The notes beneath the pieces are model-generated. The model saw nothing but the letters and a program-made list of their open reading frames with translations. It ran no database searches and was not told the DNA's origin. This document shows positions 17,924-27,369 of a stretch of DNA of 39,349 nt, one piece after another. This DNA is from an uncultured Ectothiorhodospiraceae bacterium (GTDB taxonomy: Bacteria > Pseudomonadota > Gammaproteobacteria > S012-40), in assembly GCA_945787125.1 (NCBI GenBank), contig CALZHW010000016.1, forward strand, positions 1 through 39,349, read 5' to 3'. The translations under genes were made by a program, and so were the position numbers. Position 1 is the stretch's first letter. Each line of letters starts with the position of its first letter.

Positions 17924-18072
17924 TGTACGAATCCACGGATGGGCGAAGGTACGAATTCATGGATGGATGAAGGTACGAGCCCATGGATGGGCGAAGGTAG
18001 AACAATGCAGGAGCAATTGTCGAGAGCAATGCAGGAGCAATTGCCGAGAATAACGCAGGAGCAGTTATCGAC
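17924..18072. repeat. two adjacent 24-bp tandem arrays
   Basis: Array A has three 24-bp units (17924-17947, 17948-17971, 17972-17995) of the form GGTACGA---CATGGATGG--GAA. Array B, five bases later, has three 24-bp units (18001-18024, 18025-18048, 18049-18072) of the form -ACAATGCAGGAGCAATTG-CGAG. Both arrays lie in the 402-base gap between the chemoreceptor start and the TPR lipoprotein stop. On the plus strand they can be read as octapeptide repeats (T-N/S-x-x-M-G-E-G and x-M-Q-E-Q-L-x-R) in an 85-codon frame starting at TTG 17855, but that frame has no Shine-Dalgarno site and is probably a by-product. Confidence 0.8.
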
Positions 18073-18136
18073 GAACAATGCGTTAGAACAGAAGATTGTA
18101 GGTTTGGACTAAGCTCTGCGTACCCAACAAACTTAG

Positions 18137-18162
18137 CCCGGATAATTCATGAAATATCCGGG
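18137..18162. terminator. hairpin after the TPR lipoprotein gene
   Basis: CCCGGATA (18137-18144) and TATCCGGG (18155-18162) form an 8-bp stem around a 10-base loop. It directly abuts the stop codon of the minus-strand TPR gene (18163-18165). On the minus strand it is followed by a moderately T-rich stretch (AAGTTTGTT), so it could end the kinase operon; a full T-tract is missing. Confidence 0.5.
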
Positions 18163-19200
18163 TTAGGAGTCTGCAGGATCATGCCGGATTGCTTCGAGAT
18201 TTTGCTGGATCACTTCGGCTTTTTTCAAGCGATTTTTAGCGTTAAGGTGGCGGGGATTATGATTGAGGGCTTGTTGCCAAAATAAAATCGCGCGCTCAAC
18301 ATCATCGCGATAGACTTTCACCCCTTCAATATAATAATTTTCAGCCGCTTTTGCTGCTAACGCCATTCTTTTCTGCTTTAACTCAGCAGTATCTTGACCA
18401 TCCTTGGCATTGACTAATGCGTCATCCAGATGTTGAATTGCTGGGTCCCAATGACCGCGCACCTCAAATTTTCGACTCATTTCAATGTGCGATTTTTTGA
18501 GGATTTTTTCAATATCTGGCGTTGAATCATTACTGGACAAATACTTATTAATCTCTCTGATTGCACCGCCCCAATCTGCTTTATGGTAAAACTCTTTACC
18601 CGCTGCCAAATAGATGCTTTCTTGTGTTTGCTCTTCAAGGGTTACACTAACATTATTCAATGCTGGTTCAACAGGTATTTGCGGCGCGATCGGCGTGTCT
18701 TTATCTTGCTTAACTGCATATTTTTTGTGTTGTTTACTCAGTAATTTATTGGTTTTAGCGATTTGTATCGCCTGCACATTATCAGACTCTATGCGTCGCA
18801 TCATTTTTAACGCCACTGGATTATTAGGATCAATAGCGAGTAATTTTAATAGCTTGTTCTCCGCCTTTTTAAGATTGCCATTGCGCAAATCCACCTTGCT
18901 TTGGCGAAGATACAGTTCTACCCGGCGTGTCATCAAAACATTCAGAACACTAATACGATTTGCATATTCAGTATTATTGGGATTGATCGTACGCAGGATT
19001 TTCCATTGTGTGAGCGCTGCATAAAAATCCTGTTGATTGAAAAACGTTTTAGCCAGCGTTTCTCGATAGTCGATGTTAATCGTTTCTGTAGGAATAGCCG
19101 CTTGAGTTACCGCAACTTTACGCTTTATTTTTTGTTGCGCACAAGCCGACATAATTAACACCAACAAAACAACAAATGCTCTAGGGACAGCAGACTTCAC
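18163..19200 (-). CDS. TPR-like lipoprotein
   Basis: A 345-residue exported lipoprotein with lipobox MSAC and Cys20 (VLLVLIMSACAQQ). The mature part is helical and repetitive, with TPR-type segments: FFNQQDFYAALTQWKILRTINPNNTEYANRISVL, LRNGNLKKAENKLLKLLAIDPNNPVALKMM, and a C-terminal YRDDVERAILFWQQALNHNPRHLNAKNRL. Such proteins are assembly or docking factors at the envelope. Its start overlaps the deacetylase gene's stop by 4 bases, and it is the last gene of the kinase operon. It has no catalytic motif. It may present or bridge partners for the deacetylase. Confidence 0.88.
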   Translation of the reverse strand: MKSAVPRAFVVLLVLIMSACAQQKIKRKVAVTQAAIPTETINIDYRETLAKTFFNQQDFYAALTQWKILRTINPNNTEYANRISVLNVLMTRRVELYLRQSKVDLRNGNLKKAENKLLKLLAIDPNNPVALKMMRRIESDNVQAIQIAKTNKLLSKQHKKYAVKQDKDTPIAPQIPVEPALNNVSVTLEEQTQESIYLAAGKEFYHKADWGGAIREINKYLSSNDSTPDIEKILKKSHIEMSRKFEVRGHWDPAIQHLDDALVNAKDGQDTAELKQKRMALAAKAAENYYIEGVKVYRDDVERAILFWQQALNHNPRHLNAKNRLKKAEVIQQNLEAIRHDPADS

Positions 19201-20237
19201 TTTAGATCAACCGTTTTATATGTGATTATTGATTTTTCAAAGTCATGCATTTCACCATCGCCAAATATCATAGAACGACGCAACATGTATGGATGAGCAA
19301 AAGCCGCATTGCTACCTGCTTGAACAGTGACACCCAGTTTGTAATCTTTTTCCTTTAAACTACTGATAATCATTTCATTAGTATCACCATAAGGATATGC
19401 AAAGGTATGCAATGGGTTTTTAACAAACTTGGTGATTTTTTTCGATGGATTGTTAATTTCTTGCTCTATTCGCTGTTCATAATCAGTGCCTGATTCACCA
19501 AAATTCGGTAAGCTCATATTGGGGTGCGTTTTTGAATGCGGCTGAAAATCAACTAAACCCGATTGCTGCATTTTCATTGCTTGCTGCCAACTTAATGCAT
19601 CTCTGGCGCCCAAAAAATCAGTATATAAAAAAACAGTCGCATGAAAATTAAACTCTTGCAATATCGGAAACGCAATATCATGCGTTGAACGATAACCGTC
19701 ATCAACCGTTATAACCACTGATTTTTTCGGTAATCCACCCATCGCCTGCACAAATTCGTAGACATCTTTCATGGCAATAACCTGGTAGTTATTGTCTTTC
19801 AAATACTGCATCTGCTGACGAAATTTCTCGGCACTAATGGTCATTTTATCCTGTCCGTCACCAAAGCGGTGATAGCACAATATTGGAATCATTTGATAAC
19901 CATCAGGATAAATTCCGGTGGAATTATGCGGCGTCAGTGGAATAACAATTTCACGTTTAGCAACAACTGTCGAAATGTCATTAAAATCCGCAATTATCCA
20001 TGCCAGGTCTGCATCACCTAAATATTTTTCGGCCAGACTTTCCAGACTATCTGACGGCTTTGTAATCAAAACAACGAAGTTTTCATCTTGAGCAAAGGTT
20101 TTTTGACTGCCCGCCATGTTAGCGACACTATTTTTACCCATATTTTCGAAAGTACTCAATTTTGGCTTGGCTGATGTAGCGCAGCCAATCAAACCAACAA
20201 TACCCATCGCGAAAACAAGTAACTTAACGTGTTTCAT
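19197..20237 (-). CDS. polysaccharide deacetylase lipoprotein with LysM-like N-terminus
   Basis: A 346-residue lipoprotein (lipobox LIGC, Cys19). Residues about 55-102 (VVLITKPSDSLESLAEKYLGDADLAWIIADFND) look like a divergent LysM domain, a peptidoglycan- or chitin-binding fold. Then comes a NodB-type deacetylase domain: MIPILCYHRF, the metal-binding Asp pair TVDDGYRS (D179-D180), HSKTHPNM (His234, His238) and the AYPYG motif. The chemistry is metal-dependent removal of N-acetyl groups from a cell-wall or exopolysaccharide sugar at the periplasmic face. It overlaps the kinase gene upstream by 14 bases and the TPR gene downstream by 4. Its substrate is unknown; peptidoglycan is favoured by the LysM-like part. 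Confidence 0.9.
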   Translation of the reverse strand: MKHVKLLVFAMGIVGLIGCATSAKPKLSTFENMGKNSVANMAGSQKTFAQDENFVVLITKPSDSLESLAEKYLGDADLAWIIADFNDISTVVAKREIVIPLTPHNSTGIYPDGYQMIPILCYHRFGDGQDKMTISAEKFRQQMQYLKDNNYQVIAMKDVYEFVQAMGGLPKKSVVITVDDGYRSTHDIAFPILQEFNFHATVFLYTDFLGARDALSWQQAMKMQQSGLVDFQPHSKTHPNMSLPNFGESGTDYEQRIEQEINNPSKKITKFVKNPLHTFAYPYGDTNEMIISSLKEKDYKLGVTVQAGSNAAFAHPYMLRRSMIFGDGEMHDFEKSIITYKTVDLK

Positions 20238-21819
20238 TCGCAGAACCAGGTTCGTCTCGACTTTGGAGACCTGCAGCCATGTTGTCTATTTCATTGTACA
20301 ACTGACCAAATTCATCGGTACGCGGACTTGCAATTCGATGTGCGTTATTGCCTTCAGTAATTTCGTTTATCGCTTTTTTGACTGTGCGTAACACATTGGA
20401 AAAAGGCTGACTAAGCAAAATCATAAATACACTACTCAATAAAACCACAGCGCTGGAAATGACGGCGTAATTGAGCAGGAGTTTATTCGCAGATTGACTC
20501 ACATGACTTGCATCCAGGCTAAGCAAGACATTACCTATCCTTGTTGTTTGAAAATAAATGTCAGCCTCATATTGGTATTCCAAACCACTTTCAGTTTGAA
20601 GCACAGTGTATTTCGCATCAGGCAGGGTATTCTCAGAAGCATCTGCCAAGGCAACGAACTGTGCATTAATTCTACTTACATCCGTACTACCTCTGACAGT
20701 GTTCGAGTGATCAACGATTTCCAGCCGACGAAAAGAATCTTGCTCACTAAGTTGCTGAACAAATAATTCAATTGACGTCCAATCTTCACTGAGTACCGCT
20801 TCGGCATTTTCAAATGCAATAAACTGGCTCATCGCTATACCCTGATTCGACAATTGTTCCGTCAGTAGTTTTTCTTGTTGTGAATGCAAATAAACGCCAC
20901 CAAGCACAAATAAGAATAGTAAACTGCACACACTGACTACTAACCATTTTTTCACTAGAGACATTTGCAGACCTGACCGGTCTTGACGTTTCGAATGTTT
21001 TAATTCGATGACGATTTTTATTAATGTACTTTTTAACTCAGCACCGGATTGAATACGTTTTTCCGGTTTCTTTTTTAATAGTTTATCCACCACCTGCTTG
21101 AGGCTCGCAGGTAGGGCCGGCATAACTTGCCCTATCGGTTCAGGATTCTCTGTGGCTATTTGAAACAATAATGTTGCCAATGTATCCGCTTGAAATGGTT
21201 TTTGCCCGGTCAATAACTGATACATGATAACACCCAGAGAAAATAAATCTGACCGAGCATCGGCTTGTTTACCCAACACTTGCTCTGGCGACATATACTG
21301 CGGCGTACCCAGCACTTCACCAAGCTGAGTGTGCTGCGTTACATCCGCTTCATCAAAATGTGCAATACCAAAATCGGTTATCTTCAATTTCTTGTTATCT
21401 TTTGAAAGAACAATATTACTGGGCTTTATATCGCGATGAATAATGCCTCGCTGATGCGCATACTCCAATGCATCAGCAAGCTGAATAAACCAATCCAGTA
21501 TTTCTGCACAAGAAGGCACATAATCAGACTTCATCAGTTGATCAAGAGACTCGCCTTCCAGCAATTCCATCGCAATATAAGGTGTATTATCGACTTGACC
21601 AATATCGTAGACAGTGACGATATTAGGATGTGACAACGTTCCAACCGCCTTCGCTTCACGGATAAAACGGCGGCGATATTCTTCATCACGGCAACGTTCC
21701 GCACGAAGCACCTTAATCGCTAATGTTCTTGATATCTGAGGGTCATGTGCTTTGTAGACAGTAGCCATGCCACCATAACCAATTTCCTGCAGCCCCTCAT
21801 ACCGACCTATATTTTCCAT
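20224..21819 (-). CDS. membrane Ser/Thr protein kinase with extracytoplasmic sensor and HAMP-like region
   Basis: A 531-residue Hanks-type kinase. Residues 7-275 are the kinase domain: Gly-rich loop IGYGGMATVYKA, Lys36 (AIKVL), HRDIKPSN (128-135), DFG (149-151) and GTPQYMSPEQ. A juxtamembrane linker leads to TM1 (about 303-322, WLVVSVCSLLFLFVLGGVYL), a periplasmic region of about 125 residues, TM2 (NYAVISSAVVLLSSVFMILL) and a short HAMP-like cytoplasmic tail (IASPRTDEFGQLYNEIDNMAAGL). Having the sensor and HAMP after the kinase is unlike PASTA-type kinases. It is the first gene of an operon with the deacetylase and TPR lipoprotein. No partner phosphatase or FHA protein is in the window. Confidence 0.93.
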   Translation of the reverse strand: MENIGRYEGLQEIGYGGMATVYKAHDPQISRTLAIKVLRAERCRDEEYRRRFIREAKAVGTLSHPNIVTVYDIGQVDNTPYIAMELLEGESLDQLMKSDYVPSCAEILDWFIQLADALEYAHQRGIIHRDIKPSNIVLSKDNKKLKITDFGIAHFDEADVTQHTQLGEVLGTPQYMSPEQVLGKQADARSDLFSLGVIMYQLLTGQKPFQADTLATLLFQIATENPEPIGQVMPALPASLKQVVDKLLKKKPEKRIQSGAELKSTLIKIVIELKHSKRQDRSGLQMSLVKKWLVVSVCSLLFLFVLGGVYLHSQQEKLLTEQLSNQGIAMSQFIAFENAEAVLSEDWTSIELFVQQLSEQDSFRRLEIVDHSNTVRGSTDVSRINAQFVALADASENTLPDAKYTVLQTESGLEYQYEADIYFQTTRIGNVLLSLDASHVSQSANKLLLNYAVISSAVVLLSSVFMILLSQPFSNVLRTVKKAINEITEGNNAHRIASPRTDEFGQLYNEIDNMAAGLQSRDEPGSANETR

Positions 21820-22183
21820 ATTTTATTATCGATCCATTTCAATTTATTGGATTTGAACTCTTAATGAATCCTATTGTTGGTCTGAGCAACGTGTATGACA
21901 CGTTCCTAACGTCAATTTATATCGACAGCATCCCTTATCGCATTGAGGAAAATTTCGTATGGCTGCTGTGTTTCGCAAAAACACTACGCAAAATGAAGAC
22001 CAGACAACGAAGTTGGAAATATATTAGAATAAAAACAATAGGTTGAATAAAAACATGATCTGCTTACTTAATGCGCAAATGACCAATTTAAATCACTACG
22101 AGATAAAATTATGGCACTGTGTGGCTACATGACTCAGTGTAATCGGGTATTATTGAGAAAACAATCAGACAGCGGAGTGCGCT
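21820..22183. other. divergent intergenic region, kinase/prmB
   Basis: A 364-base AT-rich gap between the divergent kinase and prmB genes, presumably holding both promoters. The only structure I see is the perfect 7-bp inverted repeat AACGTGT-ATG-ACACGTT (21888-21904), about 70 bases upstream of the kinase start, which could be an operator. A 60-codon frame at 21864-22046 has no Shine-Dalgarno site or family resemblance and is not called. Confidence 0.4.
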
Positions 22184-23092
22184 TTGAACAATCCAGACAC
22201 AATTATCAACCAGTTATTCACATTGCGTGACGTAATCCGTTACGGTGTCACTCGCTTTAACAAAGCCGATATCTATTTCGGCCATGGAACCGACAACGCA
22301 CTCGATGAAGCCAGCGCAATAGCACTATTTGCACTTAGACTGCCACATGATCTACCCGGACATTTTATGGATGCCGCTCTCATCGAGCAAGAAAAGTTAT
22401 ATATTTTAGATTTAATCGAGCGAAGGGTGAATGAGCGGCTTCCTGTGCCCTATTTGACCCATGAAGCATGGTTTGCCGGTCACGAATTTTATGTTGATGC
22501 GCGGGTTTTGGTGCCACGCTCACCCCTGGCTGAGCTAATTAGCAATCACTTCGAGCCCTGGCTCACGGCAGATGATATTAATAGTGTACTAGACTTATGC
22601 ACCGGCAGCGGATGCATCGCCATTGCTACCGCCCATGCGCTACCAGATGCAATGGTAGATGCCGTGGATATTTCAAAAGATGCATTAGATGTTGCTGAGA
22701 TTAATATCCAAAAGCATCACCTGCAGAACCAGGTTACACCTATCCAATCCGATTTATTTAACGCGCTCAAGGGCCGTTCCTATGACTTGATACTCAGCAA
22801 TCCACCCTATGTCGATGCGGCAGAAATGGCTGCGTTACCCAAGGAATATCGACATGAACCTAAGTTGGGACTAACATCCGGCACAGACGGCCTTGAGCAC
22901 ATTACTAAAATCCTACGTCAGGCCGCCAGTTACTTAAATCAGGATGGAACGTTAATCGCAGAAGTCGGCGCGAGTTATCAAGCAATTATCAATACCTACC
23001 CCGAAGTCCCCTTTTATTGGTTAGAGTTTGAAAATGGCGGAGACGGCGTTTTCATGCTGACTAAAGAACAGTTGGAAAAATACTTTGGTTAA
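22184..23092 (+). CDS. prmB: ribosomal protein uL3 N5-glutamine methyltransferase
   Basis: A 302-residue SAM-dependent methyltransferase of the HemK/PrmC group. The N-terminal helical part (LFTLRDVIRYGVTRFNKADIYFGHGTDNALDEA) is specific to PrmB. The SAM-binding motif is VLDLCTGSGCIAIA (135-148) and the glutamine-recognition motif NPPY is at 206-209. PrmB methylates a glutamine of ribosomal protein L3 during 50S assembly. The start is TTG 22184, supported by GGAG six bases upstream; no better ATG exists before the conserved N-terminus. It is followed by aroC on the same strand, a common gammaproteobacterial arrangement. Confidence 0.95.
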   Translation: MNNPDTIINQLFTLRDVIRYGVTRFNKADIYFGHGTDNALDEASAIALFALRLPHDLPGHFMDAALIEQEKLYILDLIERRVNERLPVPYLTHEAWFAGHEFYVDARVLVPRSPLAELISNHFEPWLTADDINSVLDLCTGSGCIAIATAHALPDAMVDAVDISKDALDVAEINIQKHHLQNQVTPIQSDLFNALKGRSYDLILSNPPYVDAAEMAALPKEYRHEPKLGLTSGTDGLEHITKILRQAASYLNQDGTLIAEVGASYQAIINTYPEVPFYWLEFENGGDGVFMLTKEQLEKYFG

Positions 23093-23201
23093 TGCACTAA
23101 ATTGAAAAAGTCTAATTGTGACCCCAAGTTGCCAGTTTTAGCCCACTCCGCAATTTGCTAGAATAGCGAGATTAATTCTTCAGGCGAGAGAAATACACTA
23201 T

Positions 23202-24314
23202 ATGTCAGGTAATACCTTCGGAAAACTCTTCACAGTAACCACATTTGGCGAGAGCCACGGCTTAGCCTTGGGTGGCATAATTGATGGCTGTCCGCCAGGT
23301 CTTGAGCTTAGCGCAGAAGACCTGCAGCAAGATCTGGATCGCCGTAAACCGGGGAAATCCCGCCACACCACACAGCGCCGTGAAGCCGATGAAGTAAAAT
23401 TACTCTCCGGTGTTTTTGAGGGCAAAACCACCGGCACGCCGATCGGTTTGCTGATAGAAAACACGGATCAACGCTCAAAAGACTACTCGGAAATCAAAGA
23501 TACTTTTCGCCCCGGCCACGCTGATTATACTTACCAGCAAAAATACGGCATGCGTGATTACCGCGGCGGTGGCCGCTCTTCCGCGCGCGAAACAGCCATT
23601 CGAGTCGCTGCCGGCGCCATCGCAAAAAAATACCTGAAAGACAACTATCAGATTGAAATTCGCGGTTACATGGCGCAACTGGGCCCCATAAAACACGAAA
23701 ACTTTCATTGGGAAGACGTCGAAAGCAATCCTTTCTTTTTCCCAAACAATGCACAAGTGGCGCAATTGGAAGACTACATGGATGCTTTACGTAAAGAAGG
23801 CAATTCCATCGGGGCACGCATCAACGTCGTTGCCAGCAACATTCCACTAGGCCTTGGCGAACCCATTTTTGATCGACTAGATGCCGACATTGCCCACGCC
23901 ATGATGAGCATCAACGCGGTCAAAGCCGTGGAAATCGGCGCAGGCTTTGCCTGTGTCGAGCAAAAAGGCACTGAGCATCGCGATGAAATCACCCCGCAAG
24001 GATTTTTGTCAAACCACGCCGGTGGCACACTCGGCGGTATATCCAGTGGTCAGGACATTCTTGTCAGCATGGCCTTAAAGCCCACTTCCAGTTTACGTCT
24101 GCCTGTCGCCAGTATTGATAAATATGGCAAACCCATCGAAGTCATTACCAAAGGACGACATGACCCTTGCGTGGGCATTCGCGCCACACCCATCGCCGAA
24201 GCCATGTTGGCCATTGTAATTATGGATCACCTTTTACGCCAACGTGGACAAAATCCCAATCCAAGTAGTGTTACACCTATTATACCCGCAACGCCAAACT
24301 CAGTGAATGAGTGA
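23202..24314 (+). CDS. aroC: chorismate synthase
   Basis: A 370-residue FMN-dependent enzyme that converts EPSP to chorismate, the last shared step of aromatic amino-acid synthesis. The three family signatures are present: [18 protein letters not shown] (near residue 17), [15 protein letters not shown], and [23 protein letters not shown]. The C-terminal [20 protein letters not shown] is also typical. Length is normal. A -10-like TAGAAT lies at 23159-23164 in the 109-base gap after prmB, without a good -35. Its last 8 bases overlap the following MFS gene. Confidence 0.97.
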   Translation: MSGNTFGKLFTVTTFGESHGLALGGIIDGCPPGLELSAEDLQQDLDRRKPGKSRHTTQRREADEVKLLSGVFEGKTTGTPIGLLIENTDQRSKDYSEIKDTFRPGHADYTYQQKYGMRDYRGGGRSSARETAIRVAAGAIAKKYLKDNYQIEIRGYMAQLGPIKHENFHWEDVESNPFFFPNNAQVAQLEDYMDALRKEGNSIGARINVVASNIPLGLGEPIFDRLDADIAHAMMSINAVKAVEIGAGFACVEQKGTEHRDEITPQGFLSNHAGGTLGGISSGQDILVSMALKPTSSLRLPVASIDKYGKPIEVITKGRHDPCVGIRATPIAEAMLAIVIMDHLLRQRGQNPNPSSVTPIIPATPNSVNE

Positions 24315-25482
24315 AGTTTCACCACGACTATACGGGCAGTTATCCGGCTTTTATTTTTTTTATTTCGCGAGCATCGGCGCACTATTGCCCTATTGGGGGC
24401 TTTATCTGCAAAGCCACGACTATACCACCCAGCAAATCGCGATAATTTTTGCCATTTTAATGGGCACAAAAATTGTTGCGCCCAACATTTGGGGCTGGTT
24501 AGCGGATAAAAGTGGTAAACGCATGGGCATTATTCGCTTTGCGTCATTTGCGAGTTTACTGGCATTTTCCGCGGTATTTGTCTCTACAGATTTTTACTGG
24601 ATGATCATGGTGATGATCGTATTCAGCTTTTTCTGGAATGCCAACTTACCGCAATTTGAAACAGTTACGCTATCCCACCTCGGGAAAAATACCCAACGCT
24701 ATAGCAGTATCCGCCTTTGGGGCTCTTTAGGTTTTGTGCTGCTTGTGGCTTTGCTGGGCTCACTATTTGAACATTATGACATTAACGCTCTGCCCTATAT
24801 TTTATGTTCTCTATTGCTGGGCATCTGGTTATTTAGCTGGATCACCCCAGAAGCCGCGCCGGTAAAACATGAAAACCAACCTGCGCGCTTTATCAGTATC
24901 ATCAAACAGCCGGTCGTTATTTTGTTTTTCATTTTGGTATTTTTGCTGCAAGCCAGCCATGGCCCTTATTACGCTTTTTATTCCATTTACCTTGAAAGTA
25001 ATGGATATAGCCGTACGATTATCGGCCAGTTTTGGGCGTTGGGGGTCTTAGCTGAAGTTGTTGTGTTTTTAATCATGCATAAATTGCTCAAACAATGGCG
25101 CGCTGAAGTACTACTGACCTGCAGTCTGGCCTTTGCCACTGTGCGCTGGTTATTGATCGCACATTTTATCGATTCCTTTGCCATCTTGTTAGTCGCCCAA
25201 CTCATGCACGCCGCCAGTTTTGGGTTGTTTCATGCATCATCGATCCACTTAATATATAAATACTTCCCACCTAACGTGCAAGGCCGTGGGCAGGCGCTCT
25301 ATTCCAGCCTGAGTTTCGGTGCTGGCGGTGCCGTGGGCGCAATCTATAGTGGCCTGACCTGGGACACTCTGGGCTCACAATGGACATTTGTTATTGCTTC
25401 CATTATCAGTGGTTTATCTTGTTTAATCGCCATTTTTTATCTCAGAATCAACAAGCCAGCAGCTGCTGAAAAAATGATTTGA
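24307..25482 (+). CDS. MFS transporter, MFS_1-like/HcaT-type
   Basis: A 391-residue inner-membrane protein with about 12 hydrophobic segments. The opening [39 protein letters not shown] and the loop [16 protein letters not shown] (motif A, between helices 2 and 3) place it in the MFS_1-like group that includes HcaT (3-phenylpropionate) and nucleoside symporter relatives. The second half has the matching [39 protein letters not shown]. The ATG lies inside the end of aroC, so it is expressed with it. The substrate is unknown; an aromatic acid is only a guess from family and neighbour. Confidence 0.88.
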   Translation: MSEVSPRLYGQLSGFYFFYFASIGALLPYWGLYLQSHDYTTQQIAIIFAILMGTKIVAPNIWGWLADKSGKRMGIIRFASFASLLAFSAVFVSTDFYWMIMVMIVFSFFWNANLPQFETVTLSHLGKNTQRYSSIRLWGSLGFVLLVALLGSLFEHYDINALPYILCSLLLGIWLFSWITPEAAPVKHENQPARFISIIKQPVVILFFILVFLLQASHGPYYAFYSIYLESNGYSRTIIGQFWALGVLAEVVVFLIMHKLLKQWRAEVLLTCSLAFATVRWLLIAHFIDSFAILLVAQLMHAASFGLFHASSIHLIYKYFPPNVQGRGQALYSSLSFGAGGAVGAIYSGLTWDTLGSQWTFVIASIISGLSCLIAIFYLRINKPAAAEKMI

Positions 25483-25687
25483 TAGTTTGCGCTTGATCTT
25501 TGCAAAAACAATCGTTAAGCTTGCGGCCATAATTCAACACACAGTCCGATGAGAGGATAGCGCAAAGCTAAAATTCACCAACTGCTTGTAGAATAACTGC
25601 TCAATTAAGATAGCATAACAGCCCAGTCTTACAGACCTTGGACGTTAATTTAACCCGCTATTGTTGGGTACCAAAAAAAATGATCTA

Positions 25688-25773
<86 letters not shown>

Positions 25774-26041
25774 TTTCTCTTCCAGTGCTGAGACTACTTT
25801 CCCTGATTTAAACAATAAAGTGGAAATGCCCTGAAGCTTGTTCGAGAATGGAAAACCTATTGCGGAAAACCCGTTTTGCACAAACTTATCGATCCTTTTC
25901 AAGAAATAGCTGCGGCTCAGTTGCAATCGATCAATAAATCTGCACAGACCGGTTTCCCCTCAAAACGGCTCCCATTCTTAGACGGGCTCCTGAACACTGG
26001 AATCTAATTAATAAATTCAAACAAATCTCAAGAGGTTTAAA

Positions 26042-27358
26042 ATGCAAGTATCTGTGGAAGCCACCGAAGGCCTCGAAAAACGTATAACAATAGAGGTTCC
26101 TGCAGACAACATTCAGCCAGAAGTCAAAAAACGCCTTCGAGCGATGCAGCCTGACATGAAAATGCAAGGCTTTCGCCCCGGCAAAGTCCCCATGTCAGTG
26201 GTTGAAAAGCGTTTTGGAAAACAAGTCATACAAGAGGTGACTAACGAAGTCATCAACCGCAGTTTTTATGACGCAGTGAGCGAAAAAGAACTCAAACCTG
26301 CAGGCCGGCCGACCATTGAATCCCAAGCTAAAACAGCAGACAACGGCTTAACATTTACCGCCACTTTCGAAGTTTATCCCGAATTTGAAGTAACCGGTGT
26401 CGAAACTCTGATAATTGAAAAACCAGTTACCGAAATTGCAAACGATGATATCGACGACTTGACCGAAAAATTGCGTGCGCAGCATGCCAGTTGGGAAACA
26501 GTCGATCGCCCTGCGCAAATCGAAGACCAAATAAAATGTGATTTCAAAGGCAGTATAAACGGCGAAGTTTTTAAAGGCGGCGAAGGCCAGGACATGCCCC
26601 TTGTACTGGGGTCAGGCCGCATGATAAGCGGTTTTGAAGACGGCCTGATAGGAAAATCAGCCGGCGAAACCGTTACTCTGGATCTAACATTTCCCGAAGA
26701 CTATCACAGTAAAGACGTTGCAGGTAAAGAGGCAAGCTTTTGCGTGACTATTAATAGTGTCGAACAGCAAAAACTGCCTGAAGTTGATAACGAATTCATT
26801 GAAAAGTTTGGTGTCGAAGAAGGTGGAATAGACGCATTTCGCGAGGAACTGAAGAACAACATGCGGCGTGAGCTGGATCGAGTACTGAGCAAAAAAGTCA
26901 AAGATCAAATAATGGATAAACTCCTACTTGCCAATACCTTTGACATCCCAAAAAGCATGATCAATGCAGAAGGCGCAAGAATTGCAAAACAAATGAACGA
27001 ACAGCTTCAAGCGTCAGGAAATCAACTTCCCAAAAATATGCAGGCCTTTCAAGGTGATCAATTTGAAGAGGAAGGTAAACGTCGGGTTGCCCTGGGGTTA
27101 ATTCTCTCTAAACTGGTTGAGGAAAATAACCTTAAAGCAGAAGTCGCCGCCGTTAAAGCGGAAGTTGAAAAAATCGCGACCTCCTATGATGATCCGCAAC
27201 AGGTGATTAACTGGTATTATCAGGATAAAAGCCGACTCGCTGAAATCGAATCAATGGTGCTGGAGAATCAAATCGTTGACTGGGTCTTGGAGCAAGCACA
27301 AGTCACTGACAAAGTAATCTCTTTTAAAGAGATTATGAGTGACGTTAATCGCAACTAA
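26042..27358 (+). CDS. tig: trigger factor (ribosome-associated chaperone, PPIase)
   Basis: A 438-residue chaperone that binds near the ribosomal exit tunnel. The ribosome-binding signature GFRPGKVP is at 43-50. An FKBP-type prolyl isomerase domain follows (about 150-245, DQIKCDFKGSINGEVFKGGEGQDMPLVLGSGRMISGFEDGLIG), then a helical C-terminal cradle. ATG 26042 has AGAGG at 26032-26036. It leads a tig-clpP unit with an 11-base gap, the standard gammaproteobacterial order. Confidence 0.97.
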   Translation: MQVSVEATEGLEKRITIEVPADNIQPEVKKRLRAMQPDMKMQGFRPGKVPMSVVEKRFGKQVIQEVTNEVINRSFYDAVSEKELKPAGRPTIESQAKTADNGLTFTATFEVYPEFEVTGVETLIIEKPVTEIANDDIDDLTEKLRAQHASWETVDRPAQIEDQIKCDFKGSINGEVFKGGEGQDMPLVLGSGRMISGFEDGLIGKSAGETVTLDLTFPEDYHSKDVAGKEASFCVTINSVEQQKLPEVDNEFIEKFGVEEGGIDAFREELKNNMRRELDRVLSKKVKDQIMDKLLLANTFDIPKSMINAEGARIAKQMNEQLQASGNQLPKNMQAFQGDQFEEEGKRRVALGLILSKLVEENNLKAEVAAVKAEVEKIATSYDDPQQVINWYYQDKSRLAEIESMVLENQIVDWVLEQAQVTDKVISFKEIMSDVNRN

Positions 27359-27369
27359 AGGAATTGTAG

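Noticed and set aside
17924..18072. CRISPR array
   Set aside because: Units are contiguous without unique spacers, are only 24 bp long and number three per array; no cas genes are present.
17855..18112. 85-codon frame across the 24-bp tandem arrays
   Set aside because: Starts at TTG without a Shine-Dalgarno site; the octapeptide repeats follow automatically from a 24-bp period. Not called as a gene, but reported as a repeat.
21864..22046. 60-codon plus-strand frame in the kinase/prmB gap
   Set aside because: No Shine-Dalgarno site, no recognisable domain, and the composition is that of the surrounding AT-rich gap.
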